Assembly (NCBI GenBank): GCA_938002665.1
Contig: CALLAE010000009.1
Location: forward strand, 62,001 to 126,000
Direction: 5' to 3'
Length of the DNA stretch: 64,000 nucleotides
Source of the DNA: an uncultured Saprospiraceae bacterium
Lineage (GTDB): Bacteria > Bacteroidota > Bacteroidia > Chitinophagales > Saprospiraceae
How positions within the stretch are numbered: position 1 is the stretch's first letter; the number at the start of each line of letters is the position of its first letter. Below, piece by piece: positions 15,921-23,878 of the stretch. A program made the position numbers and the translations under genes. The notes below the pieces were generated by a model. That model made no database searches, was not told where the DNA came from, and worked only from the letters and a program-made list of their open reading frames with translations.

Positions 15921-16676
15921 TTATATCTTAGTAAAGACAGGCATGCAATTGCTGTTCAGATCAATGCCACTAGCATTAAATACTATATCTAGTGTAAGTT
16001 GTAGCTGATTAGGATCATCAAACATTCCAGTTCCTCCTCCAGTGATAGAAACACTATTTCCTGCTATATCTACATCTTGAGAAAACTCAGGTATAATAAA
16101 ATTAGGCTCTCTGATATCATAATCTAAACCTATCCCTAGTACATCACTGGTAGAACTCACCCATAAGTGTTGGATGCCTACTGTAGATGCTGACACCTCA
16201 AGTTCTGTGACCTGAAGAGTCTCTAGCTCATCATCTGGAATAAGCAGGGCAACAAAAGCTGGAATACATGGTGTCATATCTCCTTGGAATACTCCATAGT
16301 ATTGAGATCTCGTTTCCACATCACAGTTCGTCCCTTCGTAGCCTTCATCACAGATACATTCTCCTGTTGCTGTGTCACAATTACCATTTCCGCAATCTAT
16401 ACCATCGCAAACATTGATTTCACAGTTTGCCCCAGAATAGCCTTCGTTACAATTACAATCTCCTGTGGCAGGATCACAAGAACCATTAGGTCCACAATCT
16501 ACAGTATCACAAATACTGGTGGAACAGTTAGTTCCCGACCAGCCATTATCACAAACACAAGTTCCATCTACGCATGTTCCATTCGCACCACAATCCACAT
16601 CATCACAAGCATCTTTACATCCGCCTATGGCGAGTGCCAATAGAGATAGAAAACATAAATTTTTTAATAGTCTCAT
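15921..16676 (-). CDS. Lipoprotein with three EGF-like repeats
   Basis: A 251-residue protein from the ATG at 16676. The N-terminus MRLLKNLCFLSLLALAIGGC is a lipoprotein signal with lipobox AIGGC, so an outer or cell-surface lipoprotein is likely. Residues about 22-125 hold three consecutive cysteine-rich EGF-like units with the pattern CDxVDCGxNGxC...CxCxxGxxGxNC. The C-terminal 120 residues form a beta-rich domain with no recognised family. EGF-like repeats of this tandem form are common in large surface proteins of marine Bacteroidota but are rare as a small lipoprotein. A longer start at 16700 would put eight residues in front of the signal and is unlikely. Confidence 0.8.
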   Translation of the reverse strand: MRLLKNLCFLSLLALAIGGCKDACDDVDCGANGTCVDGTCVCDNGWSGTNCSTSICDTVDCGPNGSCDPATGDCNCNEGYSGANCEINVCDGIDCGNGNCDTATGECICDEGYEGTNCDVETRSQYYGVFQGDMTPCIPAFVALLIPDDELETLQVTELEVSASTVGIQHLWVSSTSDVLGIGLDYDIREPNFIIPEFSQDVDIAGNSVSITGGGTGMFDDPNQLQLTLDIVFNASGIDLNSNCMPVFTKI

Positions 16677-16704
16677 AGTGTTAAGTTTATCGTTATACAA
16701 TGAA

Positions 16705-17679
16705 TTATATAAAACCGTTGCTTTTCATCCATTCGTCATTGTACATTTTACCTATGTAACGTGTACCATGATCATGGATGATTACAACAACTAATGAGTT
16801 TTCATTAAGGTTTTCTTTGAGTTGTATAAGACCAGCTACTGCTGATCCCGCAGAATATCCAAACATAAGACCTTCTTCTCTAGCCATTCTTCTACACATT
16901 ACTGCGCCATCTTTGTCGGTGACTTTTTCCATTCTGTCTATAATGTCAAAATCGATATTAAGGGGTATAATATCTTCACCTATACCTTCAGTAATATAAG
17001 GATATATTTCATTTTCGTCCATTTCTCCTGTCTCATGATATTTTTTGAGTGCGGAGCCGTAAGTATCTATACCCCAAATCTGAATGTCAGGATTTTGCTC
17101 TTTGAGATATTTTCCTGTTCCAGAGATAGTGCCCCCTGTTCCTACACCTGCCACAAGATGTGTAATCTTACCCTGTGTCTGCTCCCATATTTCAGGTCCT
17201 GTAGAAAGGTAATGCGCTTTTCTATTAGAAAGATTATCATATTGATTACACCAGAAAGAGTTAGGGGTTTCTTTGGACAGACGTTCTGCTACAGAGTAAT
17301 AGGATCTTGGGTCATCAGAGGCGACATTGGTAGGGCAGACAATCACCTCAGCTCCTACTGCTCTGAGTATGTCAAATTTTTCTGGTGATTGCTTATCAGT
17401 TGTGGTAAATATACAGTTGTATCCTTTCACACATGCTGCTAGAGCTATTCCCATACCTGTATTACCTGAAGTACATTCTATAATGGTTCCTCCGGGCTGC
17501 AGCTTGCCTTCTTTTTCCGCATCCTCTACCATCATTAGTGCCATTCTATCCTTAATAGAATGACCAGGATTAAAGGTCTCCACCTTGGCTAATATTGTAC
17601 CTGGAAGGTCCTTTACAACTTTATTCAGCCTTATAAGTGGAGTATTTCCTATAGATTCTAGGACATTTTTAAAGTACAT
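16705..17679 (-). CDS. PLP-dependent cysteine synthase / cystathionine beta-synthase-like enzyme
   Basis: A 324-residue fold-type II PLP enzyme. The Schiff-base lysine is K43 in NPGHSIKDRMAL, and the phosphate loop is SGNTGMGIALA. The segments FWCNQYDN, GPEIWEQTQGK and VGTGGTISGTGKY follow. The pattern TEGIGEDIIP resembles cystathionine beta-synthase more than classical CysK, but no C-terminal CBS domains are present. Reaction: serine or O-acetylserine plus homocysteine or sulfide to cystathionine or cysteine. The gene is 28 bases upstream of the EGF-like gene and 32 bases downstream of the LysM gene. Either assignment would feed cysteine, which bacillithiol synthesis also needs. Confidence 0.88.
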   Translation of the reverse strand: MYFKNVLESIGNTPLIRLNKVVKDLPGTILAKVETFNPGHSIKDRMALMMVEDAEKEGKLQPGGTIIECTSGNTGMGIALAACVKGYNCIFTTTDKQSPEKFDILRAVGAEVIVCPTNVASDDPRSYYSVAERLSKETPNSFWCNQYDNLSNRKAHYLSTGPEIWEQTQGKITHLVAGVGTGGTISGTGKYLKEQNPDIQIWGIDTYGSALKKYHETGEMDENEIYPYITEGIGEDIIPLNIDFDIIDRMEKVTDKDGAVMCRRMAREEGLMFGYSAGSAVAGLIQLKENLNENSLVVVIIHDHGTRYIGKMYNDEWMKSNGFI

Positions 17680-17711
17680 TCTCTAAGTTTCTGAGGACAA
17701 AGAAAGAAATT

Positions 17712-18674
17712 CTATTTGTAATAGTGCATTTGAATTTGAAATCTGCTGTCCAAAGCACCTAGAGCATTAGCTACTGCAGGAGATATAACGATAGATATAT
17801 CATCAGCAAATACATTTTTTGGAATAGGACAGAGTACCTGTGCTGTGACTTCTTTTCCTGTGAGGGGATACCTCAATTTGATATAGGAATTTGGTTTTGC
17901 CGCACTGTGCATGACGAAAAGGTTTTCTCTATCATTTCCAGCCTTATCCCATGAGGCTATTCCTGTTGTATAATTTATATCTGCTTCCTCTATGATTCCT
18001 ATCGAATCAGTCTGTACTTCTGCCTCATCTTCTAAGACGATTTCTGACAGAATAGAATCTATCTCTTCCTCTATTTGTTGCTCTACGACTTCTATTCTTA
18101 CAGGTCTTTCAGATGGATTACTATTTGTATCAGTAGTCTTTCTAGATTGCAGCTTTTTCTTTATCTGATCTTTAATTCTTTCTGAAATATCTGAATGTAC
18201 CTTTGATTCTTGCTGCTCTCCCCAATAACCCACAATGAGTTTCCTTCCACGAGAGAGTGCAAAACTGGATATGTTATTTCTCGAAATTAAGTCTTCTATT
18301 TTTTGCGGAAAGTAGACATTGGATATTCTGTAAAGCGTCTCTTTATTCTTAACTACATATACAAGTGGCTTCCACTTCGCATCTTTCTTACTTATGCTGG
18401 TATGTATCTCAGATGTTTTTATCGGAATGACAATGGTTGTACCCAGAGGAACATTATCCCCTTTTCTCATATCGTTTACAAGTAAAAGATCGGACAGGGG
18501 TACCTTGAAATATTTGGCTAAGCTATATAGCGTCTCATTTTTTTGGATGCGATGTTCGTAGTAGGCCTGGTTATATTTATTGACCTTGATTTCTATGCTT
18601 TCGGACAAGTCAGTTTGACTTAGACCTGTGTATGCAAAGATTGTAGCTAAAAAAAAGGTAATGAAGTATTTCAC
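17712..18674 (-). CDS. Secreted protein with two LysM domains
   Basis: A 320-residue protein with a signal peptide (residues 1-19) and two LysM modules. The first, about 36-86, contains YYEHRIQKNETLYSLAKYF and the hydrophobic stop IVIPI; the second, about 106-150, contains VVKNKETLYRISNVYF. LysM domains bind peptidoglycan or chitin. A charged linker (about 160-235, including a Glu/Ile-rich run EEEIDSILSEIVLEDEAE) leads to a C-terminal beta-rich domain of about 85 residues with KLRYPLTGKEVTAQVL. The architecture suggests a cell-wall-associated factor. A TATCTTTG promoter element lies 26 bases upstream of the ATG. Confidence 0.85.
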   Translation of the reverse strand: MKYFITFFLATIFAYTGLSQTDLSESIEIKVNKYNQAYYEHRIQKNETLYSLAKYFKVPLSDLLLVNDMRKGDNVPLGTTIVIPIKTSEIHTSISKKDAKWKPLVYVVKNKETLYRISNVYFPQKIEDLISRNNISSFALSRGRKLIVGYWGEQQESKVHSDISERIKDQIKKKLQSRKTTDTNSNPSERPVRIEVVEQQIEEEIDSILSEIVLEDEAEVQTDSIGIIEEADINYTTGIASWDKAGNDRENLFVMHSAAKPNSYIKLRYPLTGKEVTAQVLCPIPKNVFADDISIVISPAVANALGALDSRFQIQMHYYK

Positions 18675-18699
18675 AGTAATTGAGTTAGTATATAGATAT

Positions 18700-18707
18700 C
18701 AAAGATA
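18700..18707 (-). promoter_or_regulatory. -7 promoter element for the LysM gene
   Basis: TATCTTTG on the minus strand matches TAnnTTTG and lies 26 bases before the ATG at 18674. A canonical -33 TTG at 19-21 bases is not visible. Confidence 0.4.
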
Positions 18708-18758
18708 TTCTTAATATATACGAATTGCTCAGTGAAATGTTAATTAAGATATCCTTAA

Positions 18759-19505
18759 TTAGTTAGGTTTTTCGATTTTAAAGGAGGCTGATTTGACTAC
18801 TGGATCAGCATTTAGATAGGCTAGAAACTCATCCGGATTATGCTTTTTTGTATTGTAAGTTATCAGCCAAGAATCTCCTCCACTACTTAGTTTCTCTAAA
18901 ATTTGAACACCATATTCATCTTTCATTTTATTGAACCATCTAGCTAGTTGATTACCTAGTCCCACGTTGACTATGATTTGCGCTTTGTTTGTTTTTAACT
19001 CGATTTTATCAGCTGTTTTATCACTGATATAAGTCCATCCTTCCTTATTCTCAGCTATCTGCTCTAGTCTGAACTGTACCTTATGGACCCCTTCTGGTCT
19101 TTCCCTTTTACCTGTGATAGTCTTTGTGATTCCATCTATTTGCTGGGCAATATTTATGAGAGGTAGGTCTGCGATTTCGCTTGGGTAATTGTCATTATAG
19201 CTTGAGAATTTTTCTTTCTCAAAAGACTCTTTGACTACTCGATATTCTTCCTTGGAAAGAAACTTTCCATAAGTGCCTATTCTATCTGTATTTCTTTTGC
19301 CCATAAATTGAACAAACCTGTTCTTGTATATACTCAGTTTATATTCAGGGCAGCTACCGAAGCAAGCACCTTTTTTGAGCATATAGACTAGATCTTCAGG
19401 ATTGACTTTTACCTTTTTTATATCAGCTTCAGAAACGGTAGCTTCTTTAGCAGTTTTACAGGAAAAAATCACAAGAAGGATAGCAATAAGTAATAATATT
19501 CTCAT
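18759..19505 (-). CDS. DUF6438-type lipoprotein
   Basis: A 248-residue lipoprotein from the ATG at 19505, with signal MRILLLIAILLVIFSC ending in a lipobox cysteine. A longer frame from 19529 would overlap the TACTTTTG promoter element and is rejected. Mature residues about 40-155 match the small extracytoplasmic domain I know as DUF6438: LKKGACFGSCPEYKLSIYKN, then GTYGKFLSKEEYRVV. The two cysteines in GACFGSCP could form a disulphide. The C-terminal region contains a repeated beta pattern of unknown function. No operon partner is obvious; arsS ends 84 bases upstream. Confidence 0.75.
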   Translation of the reverse strand: MRILLLIAILLVIFSCKTAKEATVSEADIKKVKVNPEDLVYMLKKGACFGSCPEYKLSIYKNRFVQFMGKRNTDRIGTYGKFLSKEEYRVVKESFEKEKFSSYNDNYPSEIADLPLINIAQQIDGITKTITGKRERPEGVHKVQFRLEQIAENKEGWTYISDKTADKIELKTNKAQIIVNVGLGNQLARWFNKMKDEYGVQILEKLSSGGDSWLITYNTKKHNPDEFLAYLNADPVVKSASFKIEKPN

Positions 19506-19526
19506 CTCACATTGAATTATGATGCG

Positions 19527-19534
19527 CAAAAGTA
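19527..19534 (-). promoter_or_regulatory. -7 promoter element for the DUF6438 lipoprotein gene
   Basis: TACTTTTG on the minus strand, a TAnnTTTG match, 21 bases upstream of the chosen ATG (19505). Its overlap with a competing upstream start supports the shorter gene model. Confidence 0.4.
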
Positions 19535-19589
19535 ACGAATCAATGCAAGAAAAGATTTCCTTTAGTAGTGATAATCTGCTGAGGCGTAA

Positions 19590-20660
19590 TTACAATACTT
19601 CTCCACCACAACTGCTTCCGGCACCAGCAGTACAGCCATAGCAGTGCTGATTTAGTACAATTTTCCTACTTAATAATTCTTCCATGTTAAGGTTGTTGAT
19701 ATGCTGGTTTTTTGCTGCGACCTTAAGCTCTAGCATCTGATTAAAATCACAATCATGGATATAACCGTCCCAGCTAATAGATAAAGTATTTCTACACATA
19801 AGACCAGCTAGTGTTGCTGGATTGAAAGCATTAGAAAGTTCATTCATGTAGTCAACATAATTATCTGTCTCTATGAGATAGTCCAGAAACCTACTCACAG
19901 GAAGATTAGTAATGGCATATAGTGCATTGAACTCTATATCGTATTTTCTTTTTAATTGTCGTTTGAATTCCGCTTCCAGTTCAGCTTGATCGCCAGGAAG
20001 AAAAGCACCAGAAGGATTGTGGACTAGGTCTAAGATGAGACCAGTTCCAGATTTTCCGTAGCCTACATCATTAAGTTTTTGGAGAGCTGCAATCGAATCT
20101 TCAAATACACCATCGCCTCTCTGAGAGTCCGTCCTGTTCTTACTAAAGTAGGGTAAAGACGAGACTACTTTTACGCCATTATTTTTGTAGAACTGAGGTA
20201 AATCATGATACTTTTTGTTGGCCATTATGATAGTCAGATTACATCTGACAATTACCTGCTTGTTAGCAGCATAACAGGATTCTACAAACCATTTGAAATG
20301 TGGATTCATTTCTGGAGCTCCTCCAGTTATATCTACTACAGGAATGTTATGTTTTATAATTATTTCCAGACAACGTTCTAGAGTAGATCTGTCCATGTTC
20401 TCAGTCTTCTTGTCAGGCCCAGCGTCTACGTGACAATGTGCGCAAGTCTGATTGCATAATTTGCCAATATTGATTTGGAAAATTTCCACTTCTTTAGGTT
20501 GGATACCTTCCTTTAGTCCAGAAGAAGTCACTCTTTCCTGGAAGACTGGAATTTCTGACCTCACCTCTGCTCTGTTAGATAAAACCTTAAGCTGAAAGTT
20601 AGAATCAGCGAACTCACTACCTCTGGCTTTAAGACTTTTAGTCCTTTGCTTTATGGACAT
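19590..20660 (-). CDS. arsS: Arsenosugar biosynthesis radical SAM protein ArsS
   Basis: A 356-residue radical SAM enzyme with the cluster motif CNQTCAHCH (C69, C73, C76) in KLCNQTCAHCHVDAGPDKKT. The GGE-like motif is DITGGAPEMNPHFKWF, and a C-terminal cysteine patch CYGCTAGAGSSCGG (C340, C343, C351) is typical of the ArsS group, which also carries an auxiliary iron-sulfur site. ArsS enzymes add an adenosyl-derived ribose to methylated arsenic to start arsenosugar synthesis. The gene begins one base after the stop of its peroxidase-like partner, so the two form a tight pair. Arsenite methyltransferase (arsM) is not in the window. The specific substrate is inferred from the family. Confidence 0.85.
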   Translation of the reverse strand: MSIKQRTKSLKARGSEFADSNFQLKVLSNRAEVRSEIPVFQERVTSSGLKEGIQPKEVEIFQINIGKLCNQTCAHCHVDAGPDKKTENMDRSTLERCLEIIIKHNIPVVDITGGAPEMNPHFKWFVESCYAANKQVIVRCNLTIIMANKKYHDLPQFYKNNGVKVVSSLPYFSKNRTDSQRGDGVFEDSIAALQKLNDVGYGKSGTGLILDLVHNPSGAFLPGDQAELEAEFKRQLKRKYDIEFNALYAITNLPVSRFLDYLIETDNYVDYMNELSNAFNPATLAGLMCRNTLSISWDGYIHDCDFNQMLELKVAAKNQHINNLNMEELLSRKIVLNQHCYGCTAGAGSSCGGEVL

Positions 20661-20996
20661 TTACATTAATTTTTTATTGACTTGATTCATCATCTGCACG
20701 CTGTTTACTAACGTTGCTCCTCCTTTGATTGCGGCGGCCACATGCACAGCTTCCATCATTTGTTCTTCGTCAGCACCTTTCTTAAGGCAAGTGGAGGTAT
20801 AAGCGTCCATGCAATAGGGACAGTTTATAGCATGAGCGACTGCCAGCGCGATAAGAGATTTTTCTCTTGCAGTCAGTGCACCTTCCTGGAAGACACTTCC
20901 ATACCAATCGAAAAATTTGTCCCCATACTCTTTTTTGAAGTCAGTAATAGAAGAGAACTTCTTGAGATCTTCAGGTTTGTAGTATGATTCGCTCAT
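20661..20996 (-). CDS. Arsenosugar-associated carboxymuconolactone decarboxylase-like protein
   Basis: A 111-residue AhpD/CMD-fold protein. The redox-type CxxC motif is HAINCPYCMDAYTSTC (C59, C62, C70), with the family pattern LTAREKSLIALAVAHA in front. This subfamily is annotated as the peroxidase-like partner of ArsS. It directly precedes arsS without intergenic space, and a TAGCTTTG promoter element lies just upstream. Its role may be to reduce or protect the arsenic intermediate, but no activity is proven. Confidence 0.85.
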   Translation of the reverse strand: MSESYYKPEDLKKFSSITDFKKEYGDKFFDWYGSVFQEGALTAREKSLIALAVAHAINCPYCMDAYTSTCLKKGADEEQMMEAVHVAAAIKGGATLVNSVQMMNQVNKKLM

Positions 20997-21009
20997 GACT
21001 TATTTTTTG

Positions 21010-21017
21010 CAAAGCTA
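21010..21017 (-). promoter_or_regulatory. -7 promoter element for the arsenosugar pair
   Basis: TAGCTTTG on the minus strand, identical to the -7 element of the sphingolipid operon, 13 bases before the ATG at 20996. A clear -33 TTG is not present at the usual spacing. Confidence 0.45.
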
Positions 21018-21122
21018 TAATAATGGATAACTACTGAATATTAATGTTCGAGAATTGTTTTATCTCGGACAATCAGTCTCCTTAAATATATTCCGTATAA
21101 TTGGTTATTCAATAACTCCCCG

Positions 21123-21635
21123 ATGCATACTCCATTGAAAATCATCTGTTTAACTTGTTTTGTCCTCATCTTTATGGCATGTTCTGGAAAGAATGAAGAA
21201 AAGACTAGTCCCCAAGAATCTGAAGGACTTATATCAACTAGAGTAATTATCCCCGCAGGAGATATCTATCCTGATTTTTCAAACCTCGGAATTCCTACTT
21301 TCTTCAATGTAGGTACTGTAGAACAAAAAATGAAGCCTAGTGTTGCTTATAAGTCTATTATATTAGGCAAAAGATTAGACAAAGGCCACACAATATCAGT
21401 TAATCCCATAGCCCTGTTTAGCTTTAATCAGGATACAATTAAGCATAATTATCTACTATCTACCCATAAGCAAAGAAGTAATGCTAGGATAGGAAAAGAG
21501 TATATAGATTTTATGAGTAAGAATAATGAGTTGCAAGTAACAATAGAAAACTGGTTCAGAGCCCAATGTGGTTTTTCTTCATGTGACTCGTATATGTGGT
21601 CCGACACTTACAGAGCCTTTCTTAATTTAGAATAG
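21123..21635 (+). CDS. Lipoprotein of unknown function
   Basis: A 170-residue protein with a lipoprotein signal MHTPLKIICLTCFVLIFMAC; the lipidated cysteine is followed by a Ser/Gly/Lys/Glu-rich linker. The mature domain (about 35-170) is beta-rich and ends with a short Cys pair (CGFSSC) and a WSDTYRAF stretch. I do not recognise the family. The GNAT-like gene follows with its ATG 25 bases after this stop, so the two genes probably share a transcript. Confidence 0.65.
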   Translation: MHTPLKIICLTCFVLIFMACSGKNEEKTSPQESEGLISTRVIIPAGDIYPDFSNLGIPTFFNVGTVEQKMKPSVAYKSIILGKRLDKGHTISVNPIALFSFNQDTIKHNYLLSTHKQRSNARIGKEYIDFMSKNNELQVTIENWFRAQCGFSSCDSYMWSDTYRAFLNLE

Positions 21636-21659
21636 ACCAATTTGAGCACTGAGAAGTTA

Positions 21660-22859
21660 ATGGGGAGTTCTAAAATATCTGTGCCTGTAAAGCAAATGCA
21701 GGGACTCACAGTCAGTATATCAGAAAGCATAAGCACTACAGCAAAGCAGTGGGACGAACACTGTGGTGACAATGTCTATGTGCGCTCTGCTTATCTACAA
21801 TTGCTAGAAGAGTCAGGTCCTATCGGTTATTCCTATTATTATCTGACTCTAGAACTAAAAGGTGAAAATGTAGGTCTAGTTTATTGTCAGCACAAATCTC
21901 TCAATCTCTATGAAGACTATAGAGTACATGCACATTCTGATTCCGCGTGGGAAAAATTCAAGGTGGCTTGTACTAAGTTTCTTTTTAAACGGGTCAAGCA
22001 AGAAATGCTCATCTGTGGTAATGTCCTGCTCACGGGAGAGTTTGGAATTAGGTTAGCAGAATCTGTTGATAAATACTCTTCAGAAATAATCCCTGCTGTA
22101 CTAGATCAACTAAGGGCATACATCAAGGAAAAACATAATAAAAAAATACACAGTGTCTTACTGAAAGACTTCTACATAGATAGTCCCTTGAAGCAGATGA
22201 GCTTCCGAGCTGAGAGCTATGCTAAATTCGAAGTACAGCCTGATATGGTTATGACTCTAGATAAAGAATGGAACACTTACTCAGATTATTTAACTTCTGT
22301 AAAGTCAAAATATCGTGTCAAGTTTAAGAAGATAAAAAAGAAGGGCAAGGATCTCTCCTTTAGAGTGCTGGATAAAGATGAAGCAGTGCATTATAACTCT
22401 GAGATGTATAAGATGTATAAGGACACTGCTGATAGAGCCACCTTTAGTCTCTTTTTACTTGATGAAAATTATTTTTCCAGCTTAAAAAGAGTATTTGAGG
22501 ACGAGATTATTTTGACAGGTGTATTCCTAGGCGAGCAAATGGTTGCTTTTTTCACTTTTGTAAAAAATGGTGTTCAGGGGGATGCCCATTTTTTGGGCTA
22601 CAATGTAAAGCTGAATGCCAAGCACCAAATCTATTTTAATATCCTTCTGAAGTTAGTACAGACAGCCATAGAAGAAAAGAGCACTTACCTTAATCTCTCA
22701 AGGACTGCACTAGAAATCAAAAGCTCAGTCGGCGCAGAGCCTCATCCTATGGAGGTACAACTGATGTATCATATACCTTTTATCAATAAGCTAGTACCTA
22801 AGCTAATCAGTCCTTTTATACCACCAAACGACTGGCAACCCCGCAGTCCATTTAAGTAA
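21660..22859 (+). CDS. GNAT/Fem-like two-domain acyltransferase
   Basis: About 399 residues from the ATG at 21660; a TTG at 21642, seven bases after the preceding stop, is also possible. The C-terminal half has a GNAT/BioF2-like pattern: LTSVKSKYRVKFKKIKKKGK, then EDEIILTGVFLGEQMVAFFTFVKNG and AKHQIYFNILLKLVQTAIEEK, ending in a basic IKSSVGAEPHPMEVQL. Such proteins include peptidoglycan branching and aminoacyl-tRNA-dependent transferases. The N-terminal half is another strand-helix lobe. The substrate cannot be told from sequence. Confidence 0.7.
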   Translation: MGSSKISVPVKQMQGLTVSISESISTTAKQWDEHCGDNVYVRSAYLQLLEESGPIGYSYYYLTLELKGENVGLVYCQHKSLNLYEDYRVHAHSDSAWEKFKVACTKFLFKRVKQEMLICGNVLLTGEFGIRLAESVDKYSSEIIPAVLDQLRAYIKEKHNKKIHSVLLKDFYIDSPLKQMSFRAESYAKFEVQPDMVMTLDKEWNTYSDYLTSVKSKYRVKFKKIKKKGKDLSFRVLDKDEAVHYNSEMYKMYKDTADRATFSLFLLDENYFSSLKRVFEDEIILTGVFLGEQMVAFFTFVKNGVQGDAHFLGYNVKLNAKHQIYFNILLKLVQTAIEEKSTYLNLSRTALEIKSSVGAEPHPMEVQLMYHIPFINKLVPKLISPFIPPNDWQPRSPFK

Positions 22860-22869
22860 CTATAAGATA

Positions 22870-23196
22870 TTAAGACTTATAAGCTTCTGTCAAGGAGTGA
22901 ATACGTGTAATATTATAATGATTGTCTAAGGGAGTACCTAATTCTTCCCACTCAGCTATATTGCCTTTGCTCACCTCTAGGTCTTGTTGTGTTTCTTGAT
23001 AGATAAAAACACAAACTATAAGAATAGCAAATGCTGCAGCTATATTTATTAAGCCACTAAATAGTTTGCGCTTCTTTCTTTCTGCTAGTTTTAGGTCTGC
23101 ATCTAGCTTATCTTCTAACTTCCCCCAGGCGCCATGAGGAGGCTTAATTCTAGACTGTTCTGCAACAGCTTTGATATCTTGATTGTTATTAGCCAA
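22870..23196 (-). CDS. Membrane anti-sigma-like protein
   Basis: A 108-residue protein with a cytoplasmic, basic N-terminus (1-45), one membrane helix at about 46-65 (LINIAAAFAILIVCVFIYQ) and a short acidic periplasmic tail. Its start overlaps the end of the ECF sigma gene by eight bases. Size, topology and context are those of a minimal FecR/RskA-like regulator of the sigma factor, but no ZAS zinc motif is visible, so the anti-sigma role is inferred. It is convergent with the GNAT-like gene; ten bases separate the stops. Confidence 0.7.
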   Translation of the reverse strand: MANNNQDIKAVAEQSRIKPPHGAWGKLEDKLDADLKLAERKKRKLFSGLINIAAAFAILIVCVFIYQETQQDLEVSKGNIAEWEELGTPLDNHYNITRIHSLTEAYKS

Positions 23197-23752
23197 TTTC
23201 TTCTTTATTATTAGTTAACTGGATGTCATGTTTTTTTTTATATAGTTCTCTCATCCTCTTTTTCGCTAGTATAAGTTGTGATTTACTTGTATTGATACTG
23301 ATACCTAATTTTTCAGCAATTTCTCTGTGCTTGTATCCCTCTATCACATATAGATTGAAAATTGTTCGGTAGCCTATTGGAAGGTCATTTAGCAATGCTA
23401 GTATCTCTTGGTATTGTAAACCCGTGACAGCCTTTGCATCTTCCTTGACTTCTTTAGCTTTGTCTATTTCTACGTAGAGATTTAGATTATTTCGCTTTCT
23501 TAGTTTCATTAGGCATTCGTTGATAACGATGCGCTTCATCCATCCTTCAAAGCTGCCCTCACCCTTGTACTGATCTATTTTGCTAAATATTTTATAAAAA
23601 CTCTCTACCAGTAAATCTTCTGCCTGTGTGGCTTCTTTCATATATCTCAGACAGATACTATAAAAGAGGGGAGAGTATTTGTTGTAGAGTGCCTTCTGAG
23701 CGACCCTGTCCTTTCTCCTGCATCTTGTTATAAGGTTTGCTTCTGATCGCAT
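23189..23752 (-). CDS. ECF-type RNA polymerase sigma factor
   Basis: A 187-residue sigma-70 family protein of the extracytoplasmic-function group. Region 2 contains FYSICLRYMKEATQAEDLLVESFYKIF and EGWMKRIVINECLMKLRKR; region 4 contains the helix-turn-helix GYKHREIAEKLGISINTSKSQLILAKKRM. Such factors respond to envelope signals and are usually held by a membrane partner, here the overlapping gene downstream. It diverges from valS with a 126-base gap. Confidence 0.9.
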   Translation of the reverse strand: MRSEANLITRCRRKDRVAQKALYNKYSPLFYSICLRYMKEATQAEDLLVESFYKIFSKIDQYKGEGSFEGWMKRIVINECLMKLRKRNNLNLYVEIDKAKEVKEDAKAVTGLQYQEILALLNDLPIGYRTIFNLYVIEGYKHREIAEKLGISINTSKSQLILAKKRMRELYKKKHDIQLTNNKEEIG

Positions 23753-23866
23753 ATGAAAAATATTAGCTAGTCGTAACTGTTAGATGAAAGATAAGTGCTT
23801 TTTGGTGTATAGTAAAGCAGTTTTATTTCTCAGCTACATATAAAAGCTTCCTATATATGTAATTCG

Positions 23867-23874
23867 TATCTTTG
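23867..23874 (+). promoter_or_regulatory. -7 promoter element immediately before valS
   Basis: TATCTTTG matches TAnnTTTG. Only four bases (CAAG) separate it from the ATG of valS, so transcription would begin at or next to the start codon, implying a nearly leaderless message. No clear -33 TTG was found. Confidence 0.4.
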
Positions 23875-23878
23875 CAAG

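Noticed and set aside
16284-16643. Long plus-strand frames opposite the EGF-like gene
   Set aside because: They mirror the repetitive cysteine-rich codons of the EGF repeats; the minus-strand protein has a signal, lipobox and domains.
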